Part shown: positions 13,852 through 21,384 of the stretch, piece by piece
Layout of the letters: each line of letters begins with the position of its first letter
How positions within the stretch are numbered: the first letter of the stretch is position 1
DNA from: JBOGED01 sp050743625
Lineage (GTDB): Bacteria; Actinomycetota; Nitriliruptoria; Euzebyales; Egibacteraceae
Length of the DNA stretch: 34,495 bases
Assembly: GCA_050743625.1 (NCBI GenBank)
Contig: JBOGED010000470.1
Location: 1 to 34,495, forward strand
Direction of reading: 5' to 3'
The notes under the pieces: model-generated
Told to the model about the DNA's origin: nothing
Database searches by the model: none
The model's input: only the letters and a program-made list of their open reading frames with translations
Made by a program: the position numbers and the translations under genes

Positions 13852-14397
13852 ATGAATGCGAATGACGAGACGGAACTGCGAACGCAGGTTGGCGAGCTGG
13901 TTGCCGAGTGGCACACGGGACGCCACGGTTCATTGGACGAGACGGGTCCTGCCGAGCTCCTCGAGCTGGTGACGGCGTCTCACGTGGTTGCCGACGAGGC
14001 GGCTCTGGTCCGCCACCGGTGGGTAAGCGCCGCCCGGCGAGGCGGTGCGAGCTGGAGCGACGTCGGGACGGCGTTGGGAGTAAGCCGGCAGGCGGCGCAA
14101 CAACGCTTCCCAGACCCGACCGAAGCCGGCGGGCCGCTCCCGGCGACTCGTGTCGTGAGGGCGACAGCGGCCGACGAAATGATGATCCTCCACGAGCTGG
14201 AGAAAGACGGGTATCACCTGGTCGGCTTCGGGGCATTTCGCCTGTCACTCGAGCGCAGCGACCATCCCTGGCAGCACAAGAGGGTTGCCGCAGCGCGGCG
14301 CACTACCGTCGTCAACGAGCACCAGGCTGCCGGCTGGCAATACGTCGGATCGTGGTTCCCTTGGCACTACTTCAAGCGGCCGGCAACGGACGACTAA
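13852..14397 (+). CDS. HTH DNA-binding regulator, probably autoregulated
   Basis: The 181-residue protein has a helical N-terminal part, then RGGASWSDVGTALGVSRQAA (residues about 63-82), a helix-turn-helix of the kind found in small actinobacterial regulators. A separate C-terminal domain (DEMMILHELEKDGYHLVGFG, then EHQAAGWQYVGSWFPWHYFK) recalls small alpha/beta DUF4177-like modules that end in an aromatic, lysine-rich strand. I do not recognise a named full-length family. The ATG at 13852 sits 7 bases after the -10 box with no ribosome site. The promoter carries two TGTCAAG palindromes, so self-repression is likely. The gene is divergent from vapBC, with only 103 bases between, so it might also affect the toxin-antitoxin operon. 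Confidence 0.75.
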   Translation: MNANDETELRTQVGELVAEWHTGRHGSLDETGPAELLELVTASHVVADEAALVRHRWVSAARRGGASWSDVGTALGVSRQAAQQRFPDPTEAGGPLPATRVVRATAADEMMILHELEKDGYHLVGFGAFRLSLERSDHPWQHKRVAAARRTTVVNEHQAAGWQYVGSWFPWHYFKRPATDD

Positions 14398-14408
14398 ACT
14401 CGCGCGGC

Positions 14409-17400
14409 TCAGGCGACGGCATCGGCGCCCAGGAGCGTTTTGAGCTCGGCGTAGAGGCCGGGGTTGCGGCGGACACGGAGGTCGTCGCCTAGCCGCAGGG
14501 TGGTGGCGGGTCCTTGGGTGCCGGCAAGGCGGAGGTGGACGGGGGCCAGGCCGCGGTGCTCACCCAGCACGACCTTCAGGCGGGCGACGACCTCGGGCGT
14601 GCACTGCTGGGGAGCGAGCCGGAGCAGGACCGGGTCGCCGGTCACCTCCGACAGGTCAGGGCTGCGGACCGCGGAGGCGACGAGCTTCGGTGTGTCACCA
14701 TGATCGAGGCGGCCGGTGATCGCGAGTACCTGATCCTCGACGAGTAACTCCGCCGACTCGGCGTAGGTGGTGGGGAAGAACATCACCTCGATGCTGCCCG
14801 CGAGGTCTTCCAGGACACCGACGACGTAGGGCTCACCGCGCTTGGTGAACTTCTTCTGCACACCCGTCAAGATACCGGCGACCGTAACCTGCGCGGACGC
14901 ACCGATCTCCCGCAATCGCGGGATCGGCGCCGTCGACAGCTCGGCGAGGAGGCGCTCAAGCCCCAGAAGTGGATGGTCCGAGACGTACAGCCCGAGCATC
15001 TCGCGCTCGGTGGCGAGCTTCTCCTTGCGGTCGAACTCGACGTCGGGGACGGCGATCGGGCCGGCAGCGCCTCCCGCCGCGTCAGGGTTGTCGTCGAACA
15101 GCGAGAACTCGCCATGCGCCTGCTTGCGCTTGTCGGTCATCGCCTGGTCGCAGACCGGCTCGAATACGGCGAGCAGGCCCTTTCGGGGATGGCCGAGCGA
15201 CTCGAACGCTCCCGCCTTGATCAGCGACTCGATGGTGCGCTTGTTCAGCACACCCGCATCGACCTTGTCGGCAAAGTCGCCAAAGTCCGTGAACGCGCCG
15301 TGACGGGTGCGCGCCTGGATGATCGCCTGGACGACCTGCTCACCGACGTTACGCACCGCGGACAAGCCGAAGCGGATCTGCTCCCCCACCGGGGCGAAGT
15401 CCAGCTGGGAGGCGTTCACGTCGGGCTGGAGGACGGTGATACCCATCGAGCGGCAGGTCGCGAGGTACGCCGGCAACCGGTCCTTGTTCGACTTGACCGA
15501 CGTGAGCAGCGCGGCCATGTACTCGACCGGGTAGTTGGCCTTAAGCCAGCCGGTCTGGTAGCTGAGCAGGCCGTACCCCGCCGAGTGCGACTTGTTGAAG
15601 GCGTAGTCGGCGAACCCCTCGATCAGGTTCCACAGATCCTGCGAGAACCTGGCCTCGTATCCCCTTGAGGCGCAGCCGTCCAGGAACTTTGTCTTCTGGG
15701 CCTCCATCTCGCCAGGCTTTTTCTTGCCGATCGCGCGCCGGAGGAGGTCGGCGCCGCCCAGCGTGAACCCGGCGATCAGCTTCGCGATCTCCAGGACCTG
15801 CTCCTGGTAGACGAGGATCCCGTACGTCGGATTCAGGATGTCGGCGAGGTCAGGGTGCGGCACCGTCACGGGAGACAGCCCATGCTTGCGCTTCGCGTAC
15901 TCGGTGTGCAGCCCGGCGGCCATCGGCCCTGGCCGGTACAACGCGAGCAACGCGACGATGTCGTCGAAGCAGTCGGGCTTCAGCTGGCGACACAGCGCTT
16001 TCATGCCGGCGCCGTCGAGCTGGAACACGCCGTCGGTGTCGCCCTCGGCGAGCACCTTGTAGGTACGCTCGTCCGTGAGCGGCAGCTGTTCGATCTCGAT
16101 CCGCTGGCCGGTGTTGCGCTCGATGTGGACGAGCGCGTCGGTGATCACGGTGAGGTTGCGAAGGCCGAGGAAGTCCATCTTCAACAGCCCGATGGCCTCG
16201 ACCATCCCACCGTCGTACTGCGTGACGATCTCCCCGTCGGCCTCAAGCCGCAGGACGGGGGCGTGGTCGGTGATCGGCTCGGCGCCGATCACGACGCCAG
16301 CCGCGTGGATCGAGTGCTGGCGGCGCAGCCCCTCCAGCGACAACGCGGTGTCGAGCACCTTCTTCGCGTCGGGTTCGCTGTCCCAAGCCTCCCGCAGCTC
16401 GGCGGATATCTGCTTCGCCTTCGCGAGCGGGAAGTCCTTGCCGAGCACCGGGGGTGGCATCATCTTCGCGAGCCGGTCCCCGAAGCCGTACGGGTAGCCA
16501 AGGACCCGCGCCGCGTCGCGGATCGCCTGCTTGCCCTTGATCGTCGAGAAGGTGACGATCTGCGCGACCCGGTCCTCGCCATAGCGGTCCCGGGCGTACC
16601 GGATCATCTCGCCGCGCCGGCGCTCGTCGAAGTCGATATCGATATCTGGCATCGACACGCGCTCGGGGTTGAGGAAGCGCTCGAAGTACAGGCCGTGCTC
16701 GATCGGGTCGAGGTCGGTGATGCCCGTGCAGTACGCGACGGCGCACCCCGCGGCCGACCCGCGGCCAGGGCCCACGCGGATGCCGACGCTGCGCGCGTGG
16801 TCGCACAGGTCAGCCACGATCAGGAAGTACGCGGGGTAGCCCATCTGCTCGATGACCGCGAGCTCCATATCGAGGCGGGCGGTGACCTCCTCGGAGAGCG
16901 GCTCACCGTACCGCTTCACCGCGCCGGCCATGACCTTGAGGCGCAGCTCCTCGGCCTCGGTCCGGCCTTCGGCGACGGGAAAGCGGGGAAGGTGGTTGGT
17001 GCCGAATCTGATCTCGACGTTGCAGCGCTCGGCGATCTCGAGGGTATTCCGCCAGGTCCCGGGGTGATCGGGGAAGAGCGCGTGCATCTGCTCGGCCGAC
17101 TTGACGTAGAAGTGGTCCCCTTTGAACCTCAACCGGACCGGGTCCGACTTCTGTGACTGCGTCTGGATGCAGAGCAGCACGTCGTGAGCATCGGCATCGG
17201 CCTGGTCGGTGTAATGGCTGTCGTTGGTCACGACGAGGCCGAGCCCCAGCTGGTCCGCGATCCAGATGAGGTCGCCGTTGGTCTGGTGCTGCTCGGCGAT
17301 GCCGTGGTCCTGCAGCTCGATGAAGTACCGGTCCGCGCCGAAGATGTCACGGTAGGTGGCCGCGGCGGCGAGCGCCTCCTCGCGCTTGCCGGCCAGCAGC

Positions 17401-17852
17401 AGCTGGTTGACCTCGGCACCCAGGCAGCCGGACAGGCAGATCAGCCCCTCGCCGTGCTCGGCGAGCAGCTCCTTGTCGGCTCGCGGCTTGTACCAGTACC
17501 CCTCCAGGTACGCGCGGGAGACGAGCCTCATCAGGTTCGCGTAGCCGGCTTGCGTCTCGGCGAGCACGGTCAGGTGCTGGTAGGCGTCCGCCTTCCCCTG
17601 GCCATGGCTCCGCCCCTTTTGAAACCGGCTGCCGGGAGCCATGTACAGCTCGGTGCCGATGATCGGCTTGACCCCATGCTTGAGGCCCGCCCGGTAGAAA
17701 TCGATGGCGCCGAACATCACCCCGTGGTCGGTGATCGCGATCCCGGGCATGCCCATCTCGGCCACGCGCCGCATCAGCCCGTCCACCCTGCTGGCCCCGT
17801 CCAGCATCGAGTACTCCGTGTGAACATGCAGGTGAACGAACGAATCGGCCAT
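14409..17852 (-). CDS. dnaE: DNA polymerase III alpha subunit
   Basis: The 1147-residue protein is the replicative polymerase catalytic subunit. The N-terminal PHP domain starts MADSFVHLHVHTEYSMLDGA and contains ITDHGVMFGAIDF. The polymerase core has GPGRGSAAGCAV and the catalytic aspartates in PDIDIDFDERR (Asp403 and Asp405). Then come the fingers with LLKMDFLGLRNLTVI, the tandem helix-hairpin-helix region around NKSHSAGYGLLSYQ, and an OB-fold near VTVAGILTGVQKKFTKRGEP. The length and full set of domains match DnaE1 of actinobacteria. There is no frameshift over 3.4 kb. GGAGGG lies about 12 bases before the ATG, a loose but acceptable ribosome site. In actinobacteria dnaE commonly lies downstream of lspA and rluD, as here; the repeat-rich island at 17853-21384 separates them. 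Confidence 0.97.
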   Translation of the reverse strand: MADSFVHLHVHTEYSMLDGASRVDGLMRRVAEMGMPGIAITDHGVMFGAIDFYRAGLKHGVKPIIGTELYMAPGSRFQKGRSHGQGKADAYQHLTVLAETQAGYANLMRLVSRAYLEGYWYKPRADKELLAEHGEGLICLSGCLGAEVNQLLLAGKREEALAAAATYRDIFGADRYFIELQDHGIAEQHQTNGDLIWIADQLGLGLVVTNDSHYTDQADADAHDVLLCIQTQSQKSDPVRLRFKGDHFYVKSAEQMHALFPDHPGTWRNTLEIAERCNVEIRFGTNHLPRFPVAEGRTEAEELRLKVMAGAVKRYGEPLSEEVTARLDMELAVIEQMGYPAYFLIVADLCDHARSVGIRVGPGRGSAAGCAVAYCTGITDLDPIEHGLYFERFLNPERVSMPDIDIDFDERRRGEMIRYARDRYGEDRVAQIVTFSTIKGKQAIRDAARVLGYPYGFGDRLAKMMPPPVLGKDFPLAKAKQISAELREAWDSEPDAKKVLDTALSLEGLRRQHSIHAAGVVIGAEPITDHAPVLRLEADGEIVTQYDGGMVEAIGLLKMDFLGLRNLTVITDALVHIERNTGQRIEIEQLPLTDERTYKVLAEGDTDGVFQLDGAGMKALCRQLKPDCFDDIVALLALYRPGPMAAGLHTEYAKRKHGLSPVTVPHPDLADILNPTYGILVYQEQVLEIAKLIAGFTLGGADLLRRAIGKKKPGEMEAQKTKFLDGCASRGYEARFSQDLWNLIEGFADYAFNKSHSAGYGLLSYQTGWLKANYPVEYMAALLTSVKSNKDRLPAYLATCRSMGITVLQPDVNASQLDFAPVGEQIRFGLSAVRNVGEQVVQAIIQARTRHGAFTDFGDFADKVDAGVLNKRTIESLIKAGAFESLGHPRKGLLAVFEPVCDQAMTDKRKQAHGEFSLFDDNPDAAGGAAGPIAVPDVEFDRKEKLATEREMLGLYVSDHPLLGLERLLAELSTAPIPRLREIGASAQVTVAGILTGVQKKFTKRGEPYVVGVLEDLAGSIEVMFFPTTYAESAELLVEDQVLAITGRLDHGDTPKLVASAVRSPDLSEVTGDPVLLRLAPQQCTPEVVARLKVVLGEHRGLAPVHLRLAGTQGPATTLRLGDDLRVRRNPGLYAELKTLLGADAVA

Positions 17853-17930
17853 CGACCAACGATCCCTCCGGCATATGCGGACCGAACGACGGCTGCGCTG
17901 CGGGGAAGGATCTGCCAGCCAGAGGAGAGT

Positions 17931-17960
17931 CTAGTACAGCCCATGCTCCAGATCGGACAA
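17931..17960 (-). promoter_or_regulatory. Possible dnaE promoter
   Basis: Reading the minus strand, TTGTCC (17960-17955) and TACTAG (17936-17931) are separated by 18 bases, roughly 80 bases before the dnaE ATG. The -35 match is good and the -10 match fair; this is a tentative call. Confidence 0.3.
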
Positions 17961-18043
17961 GCGTGGAAAAGCACCCTGGCTGGAGGGACGTCTGTTCTTT
18001 CGCTTCCCAACTGCTCGCTCAAGCGGGCCGCCGGAACAAGGCT

Positions 18044-18078
18044 GCGGTTTCCTCCCACCGGATGCGGAGGAAAACCGC
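18044..18078. repeat. Hairpin repeat, family B copy
   Basis: GCGGTTTCCTCC (18044-18055) pairs with GGAGGAAAACCGC (18066-18078) with one bulged base. It shares the core TTTCCTCCGCAT with the two quasi-palindromes inside the 5' end of pgeF (27322-27351 and 27389-27408). Confidence 0.7.
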
Positions 18079-18090
18079 TCTTTCCTTGAC

Positions 18091-18116
18091 CCGCGGCCTG
18101 GCTGGCTAGGCCGCGG
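18091..18116. repeat. Perfect 9-base-pair hairpin
   Basis: CCGCGGCCT (18091-18099) and AGGCCGCGG (18108-18116) pair perfectly around the 8-base loop GGCTGGCT. There is no T-tract. It lies 12 bases after the family B copy. Confidence 0.6.
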
Positions 18117-18127
18117 TGTACGTAGGC

Positions 18128-18175
18128 CCGAACTCCGACTTTGAGGCGTATACTCCCCAAAGTCGGAGTTGGGGG
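18128..18175. repeat. Hairpin repeat, family A diverged copy
   Basis: AACTCCGACTTTG (18131-18143) pairs exactly with CAAAGTCGGAGTT (18158-18170) around a GCGTATA-containing loop. The outer CCGAAC and the inner GGCGTAT match the other family A copies, but the middle of both arms differs in a compensated way, so pairing is kept. Confidence 0.75.
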
Positions 18176-18322
18176 CACGCGCATCGGTGCGCGTCCCGGT
18201 AGCGCGCGGGGGTTGTCGGGCGTGGTGCATGTTCGTGCGTGTGCTTGAGGTGATCGCACCAGCGTATTGCCTCGCTGGACCGAGTTCGGCGAAAGAGGCG
18301 CGTTGCGTCCACCAGGCCTCCC

Positions 18323-18369
18323 CCGAACAGGGATTTGGGGGCGTATGTGCCCCGAAATCCCTGTTCGGG
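18323..18369. repeat. Hairpin repeat, family A copy 2
   Basis: The arms beginning CCCGAACAGGGATTT and ending AAATCCCTGTTCGGG, with inner stem GGGGC/GCCCC, pair over 21 bases with one mismatch around the loop GTATGT. It is nearly identical to the copy at 294-343 and lies about 45 bases before the truncated oxidoreductase remnant. Confidence 0.9.
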
Positions 18370-18416
18370 AACACGTGCGGACGCGGGACACCCTACGGCC
18401 CACCATGTGTCACACT

Positions 18417-18907
18417 CCAGCGACGGTTCAATCCCATCTACACCACGTTCTGTCAGCTGTACGACCAGATCGGCCGGCCATTCGTTCTCGACGCCGAGTA
18501 CACGGTCTACACCGACGACCCGGCCAGCGGCTGGCGCGGTGATGTGAGCCTCGCGGGAGGCGGCTGCATCATCGACATGGGTTATCACATGATCGACATG
18601 CTGCTCTGGTATTTCGGTCTTCCTGACCGCGTACTCGCAGGCTTCTCCGCGGCTGCCCGACCCGACCTCGACTACGACGCAGAGGATGCGCGGGGATGGC
18701 ACTCTCATCGAGTCGTTGTCGCGAGACCAAGCTTGGCCTGCTGCGGCGACTAACCAGATCGACTACTTCTGCCGCGTTATTCGCAGTGAGCGCCCCAACC
18801 TGTCGGGTCCGCGTGAGCACCTCACGCACGCCAGCTTCATCCACGCCTGCTACGCCTCCCGCCAGCTTGGCGCATTCGTCAAGCCCAAAGAGCTGTTGAC
18901 GGCATGA
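18417..18907 (+). pseudogene. Gfo/Idh/MocA oxidoreductase remnant
   Basis: The frame reads DAEYTVYTDDPASGWRGD, then GGGCIIDMGYHMIDMLLWYFG, LPDRVLAGFSAAARPDLDYD and AEDA. This is the C-terminal substrate domain of a Gfo/Idh/MocA dehydrogenase, with the usual DMGYHMID motif. It shifts frame near 18680-18690 (possibly with a short deletion) and continues GDGTLIESLSRDQAW through YFCRVIRSERPNLSGPREHL to TGA at 18905-18907. The whole N-terminal NAD(P)-binding Rossmann domain, about 110 residues, is missing and is replaced upstream by hairpin sequence. The stop overlaps the aminotransferase start as ATGA, so it was once the first gene of a coupled operon. It cannot be functional as written. Confidence 0.85.
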
Positions 18908-20170
18908 TCAGCCCGCTCGCGATCCACGGCGGCATCCCCGCGGTACCCACACCCCCGCCGCATTTCACCTGGCCGCCTCTCGGCCGTGATGCCGCCACCG
19001 CCGTTCTTGCCCAACTCACCGAGGCGATTTCGATTCCCGACCGCTCCGGTGTCATCGCGCGGCTCGAGGACGCCCTGCAAGAGTATTTGGGGGCCAAGCA
19101 CGTGGTGCTTACCAGTTCAGGAACCGCGGCCCTGCACTCGATGTTTACCGCTCTAGGGTTGCGACCCGGCGAGGAAGTCATCGCTCCTGCCTATACGTTT
19201 TTCGCCACCGTCACGCCGCTGCTCCATATGGGGGCTCGACCGGTGCTGGTGGACGGCGACGAGACGGGCAATGTGGACCCTGCCGCCGTCGAGCACGCGA
19301 TCACCTCGCGCACCAAGGCCGTCGTTGTGACCCATTTATGGGGTGTTCCCTGCGACATGCGCGCCTTTACCGAGATCACCACCCGGCACGGTCTCGCGCT
19401 GTTGGAGGACGGCTCGCACGCCCACGGCGCGACCATCGGCGAGCGCAAGGTCGGCGCCTTCGGCACCGCGAGCGCGTTCAGCCTCAACGGTCCCAAGCCC
19501 CTTTCTGCCGGAGAAGGAGGCTTCGCGATGACCGACGACGAAGAGACCTACTACCGTCTCCTGCTCCACGGTCACTACAACAAGCGCTGCCGCGCCGAGA
19601 TCCCTGTGGAGAACCCGCTGGCCGTATATGCCGTCACCGGCATGGGACTCAAACTTCGCATCCACCCACTCGCCGCCACCATCGCGCTCAACCAGCTCAG
19701 CCGCCTCGACACCTACCTCGATGGGCGGCGACGCATCGCCGCCCGCATGCTCAGCATGTTGCGCGGGCTACCCGGTCTGACCGTCCCCGACATCCCCAAT
19801 CATGTCAAGCCGGCTTGGTACGGCCTATGTCTGCAGTACAAGTCCGAGGAGCTGGATGGCCTACCCATCCAAGAATTCACCGCGCGCTACACGCCGAAGG
19901 TTGCGCCGAGCTCGACCAGCCCGGCTCCACCTGCCCGCTCAACCTCCACCCACTCTTCCAGGACGCCACCCCGCTGTTCCCCTATCTCACTGAGTGGCCG
20001 CGTTACGCTCCCGGCGACTTCCCCGTCGCCGAACGTGTCCACCGCCAAACCTCAAAATACCCGTCTGGTATCACGACAACGATGTTCCACTCGCCGACGC
20101 GTATGTCACCGCCATCACGAAAGTGGTCGGCAACTACAAGCATCTGCTGGGAAAGGCTCACACCGGATGA
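18904..20170 (+). pseudogene. DegT/DnrJ/EryC1/StrS aminotransferase, two frameshifts
   Basis: The first ~335 residues are a good PLP-dependent sugar-type aminotransferase: VVLTSSGTAALHSMFTALGL, IAPAYTFFATVTPLLHMGA, the Asp in LALLEDGSHAHGA, and the Schiff-base lysine in SLNGPKPLSAGEGGF. Near 19900-19910 the homologous sequence moves to a second frame (EGCAELDQPGSTCPLNLHPL then FPYLTEWPRYAPGDFPVAER), and near 20045-20055 to a third (KIPVWYHDNDVPLADAYVTA, ending GKAHTG and TGA at 20168-20170). The two shifts compensate incompletely, so the protein as encoded loses its C-terminal domain. Family members transaminate keto-sugars or cyclitols in antibiotic or surface-glycan pathways. The gene is coupled by ATGA to both neighbours. 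Confidence 0.88.
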
Positions 20171-20598
20171 CACCGGAGCACTGCGACGAGCTACTCGCCC
20201 TCGCCACGGCGGAAGGCATCGACCGCCTCGTCGTCGGCGCCGTCATCGCCGATAGCGGGAAGGTCCTTCTTCTGCGCCGCCCCGTTGAGGACTTCATGGG
20301 CGGTATCTACGAGCTGCCCAGCGGCAAGGTCGAAGCGGGCGAGAGCCTGACCGACGCGCTGATCCGTGAGGTGAAAGAAGAAACCGCCTTGACCGTCACC
20401 GGAATCACACGCTACCTCGGCAGCTTCGACTACACCTCCGGCAGCGGGAGCCGCACCCGCCAGCACAACTTCGCCGTGACCGTCCAAACCCCGCTCGACA
20501 TCGTCCTCACCGAGCACACCCACGCCACGTGGACCACCACCGCAGACGGCTACCCGATCACCGACGCCGTCCGGCACCTGCTCATCGACCTCCGCTGA
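20167..20598 (+). CDS. Nudix hydrolase
   Basis: The 143-residue protein carries a complete Nudix box, GKVEAGESLTDALIREVKEE followed by TAL (residues about 54-76), with the REVKEE metal-binding glutamates, preceded by VVGAVIADSGKVLLLRRP. It would hydrolyse a nucleoside diphosphate linked to another group; the exact substrate is unknown. The ATG at 20167 overlaps the aminotransferase stop as ATGA, which fixes the start and places the gene third in an operon with the oxidoreductase and aminotransferase. It is the only intact gene of the three. It is convergent with the hypothetical gene at 20733, with a strong hairpin between. Confidence 0.92.
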   Translation: MTPEHCDELLALATAEGIDRLVVGAVIADSGKVLLLRRPVEDFMGGIYELPSGKVEAGESLTDALIREVKEETALTVTGITRYLGSFDYTSGSGSRTRQHNFAVTVQTPLDIVLTEHTHATWTTTADGYPITDAVRHLLIDLR

Positions 20599-20675
20599 CG
20601 GCTCAGAGCTTGCCGAAGCGGCGGGTCCGGTGTTGGTACTCAGCGCTCCTCCCCGCGGGTCCAAGCCCCCAAACC

Positions 20676-20700
20676 GAGGAGCGGTAGCAAGCCGCTCCTC
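20676..20700. terminator. Probable bidirectional hairpin terminator
   Basis: GAGGAGCGG (20676-20684) and CCGCTCCTC (20692-20700) pair perfectly around TAGCAAG, between the convergent Nudix and hypothetical genes. No T-tract flanks it, as is common in high-GC actinobacteria. Confidence 0.5.
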
Positions 20701-20732
20701 CGGCGCTCCGCTTGGCTGCGTACTCGCGTTGG

Positions 20733-21248
20733 TCAGTCGCGTTGGACTCCGAGCCACTCGGAGGCTTGGGGTTCGTTGATGAGGGGGATTCCGTAGGCTT
20801 CGGCGAGGGCCTCCGTCTCACGGGTGCGGCGACGGGTCCGGGGGCGGAGGCGGCCGGCAGGGCGCAGGCGCACCGTCGGCTTGAGCAGTGCGACGGGGCG
20901 AGCGTACTCGGCGCGCCAACCCCGCTCGTGCTCGACGACCCGTCCCCAACCTTGGACGATGCCGAAGGCGAGGTGGAGATGTGAGCGCGCGTAGCTGACC
21001 TGCCTCACCTCGGCGAGCAGCGTGCCCGCATAGATGCCGCACGTGCAGTTGAGGGCCGGGCACTCGGCGCACGTGGCGTCCTCTCCGACGGCGTGCTGTC
21101 CCCAGCCCGCCGGTCGGAACCCTTCAGTATCTCCGACCAAGCACTCCGCCCGCAATGGCCCATCAGCCGGCCACAACGTCGGCACGTAGAGGGAAGAGAG
21201 ACGGTCCCGACGGACGATCCATGACCGCCAACCATAGAACGGACCCAT
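20733..21248 (-). CDS. Conserved hypothetical protein with Cys cluster
   Basis: The 171-residue protein has the look of a family seen in actinobacteria and their phages: GWRSWIVRRDRLSSLYVPTL near the N-terminus, CAECPALNCTCGIYAGTLLA in the middle (four cysteines able to bind a metal), and GRVVEHERGWRAEYARPVAL afterwards. I do not recognise a named function. The arginine-rich segment RLRPAGRLRPRTRRRTRE and the tail are less conserved in appearance. GGAG lies near the ATG. The gene lies in the island between dnaE and the dcw cluster; the 136 bases upstream (21249-21384) hold nothing I can assign. Confidence 0.65.
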   Translation of the reverse strand: MGPFYGWRSWIVRRDRLSSLYVPTLWPADGPLRAECLVGDTEGFRPAGWGQHAVGEDATCAECPALNCTCGIYAGTLLAEVRQVSYARSHLHLAFGIVQGWGRVVEHERGWRAEYARPVALLKPTVRLRPAGRLRPRTRRRTRETEALAEAYGIPLINEPQASEWLGVQRD

Positions 21249-21384
21249 GAGGCTACTCCGCCGGAACCTTTACCGGCTCTTCCGACGGGACGTGTAGCGG
21301 CTCGTCAGCGGGGACGTCCTCATGTACGCGCCGTGGTTGTCCGATTTTCACTAGATCCTCCTTCGACTGTTCACTGAAAAATGG

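Larger units (their letters stand above)
17853..18416. other. 564-base gene-free, repeat-rich interval upstream of dnaE
   Basis: I see no credible gene here. The part next to dnaE is its leader and likely promoter. The rest carries four separate hairpin elements (listed individually) within about 330 bases and ends where the truncated oxidoreductase remnant begins. The density of hairpins suggests an insertion or rearrangement hotspot. Confidence 0.7.

Noticed and set aside
15855..17156. A 433-codon open frame on the plus strand opposite dnaE
   Set aside because: It mirrors the dnaE codons in a high-GC gene, has no protein motif and an unnatural composition. dnaE on the other strand is certain.
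18169..18416. Upstream in-frame extension of the oxidoreductase remnant
   Set aside because: It translates straight through a family A hairpin and has no Rossmann-fold sequence, so it is not part of the protein.
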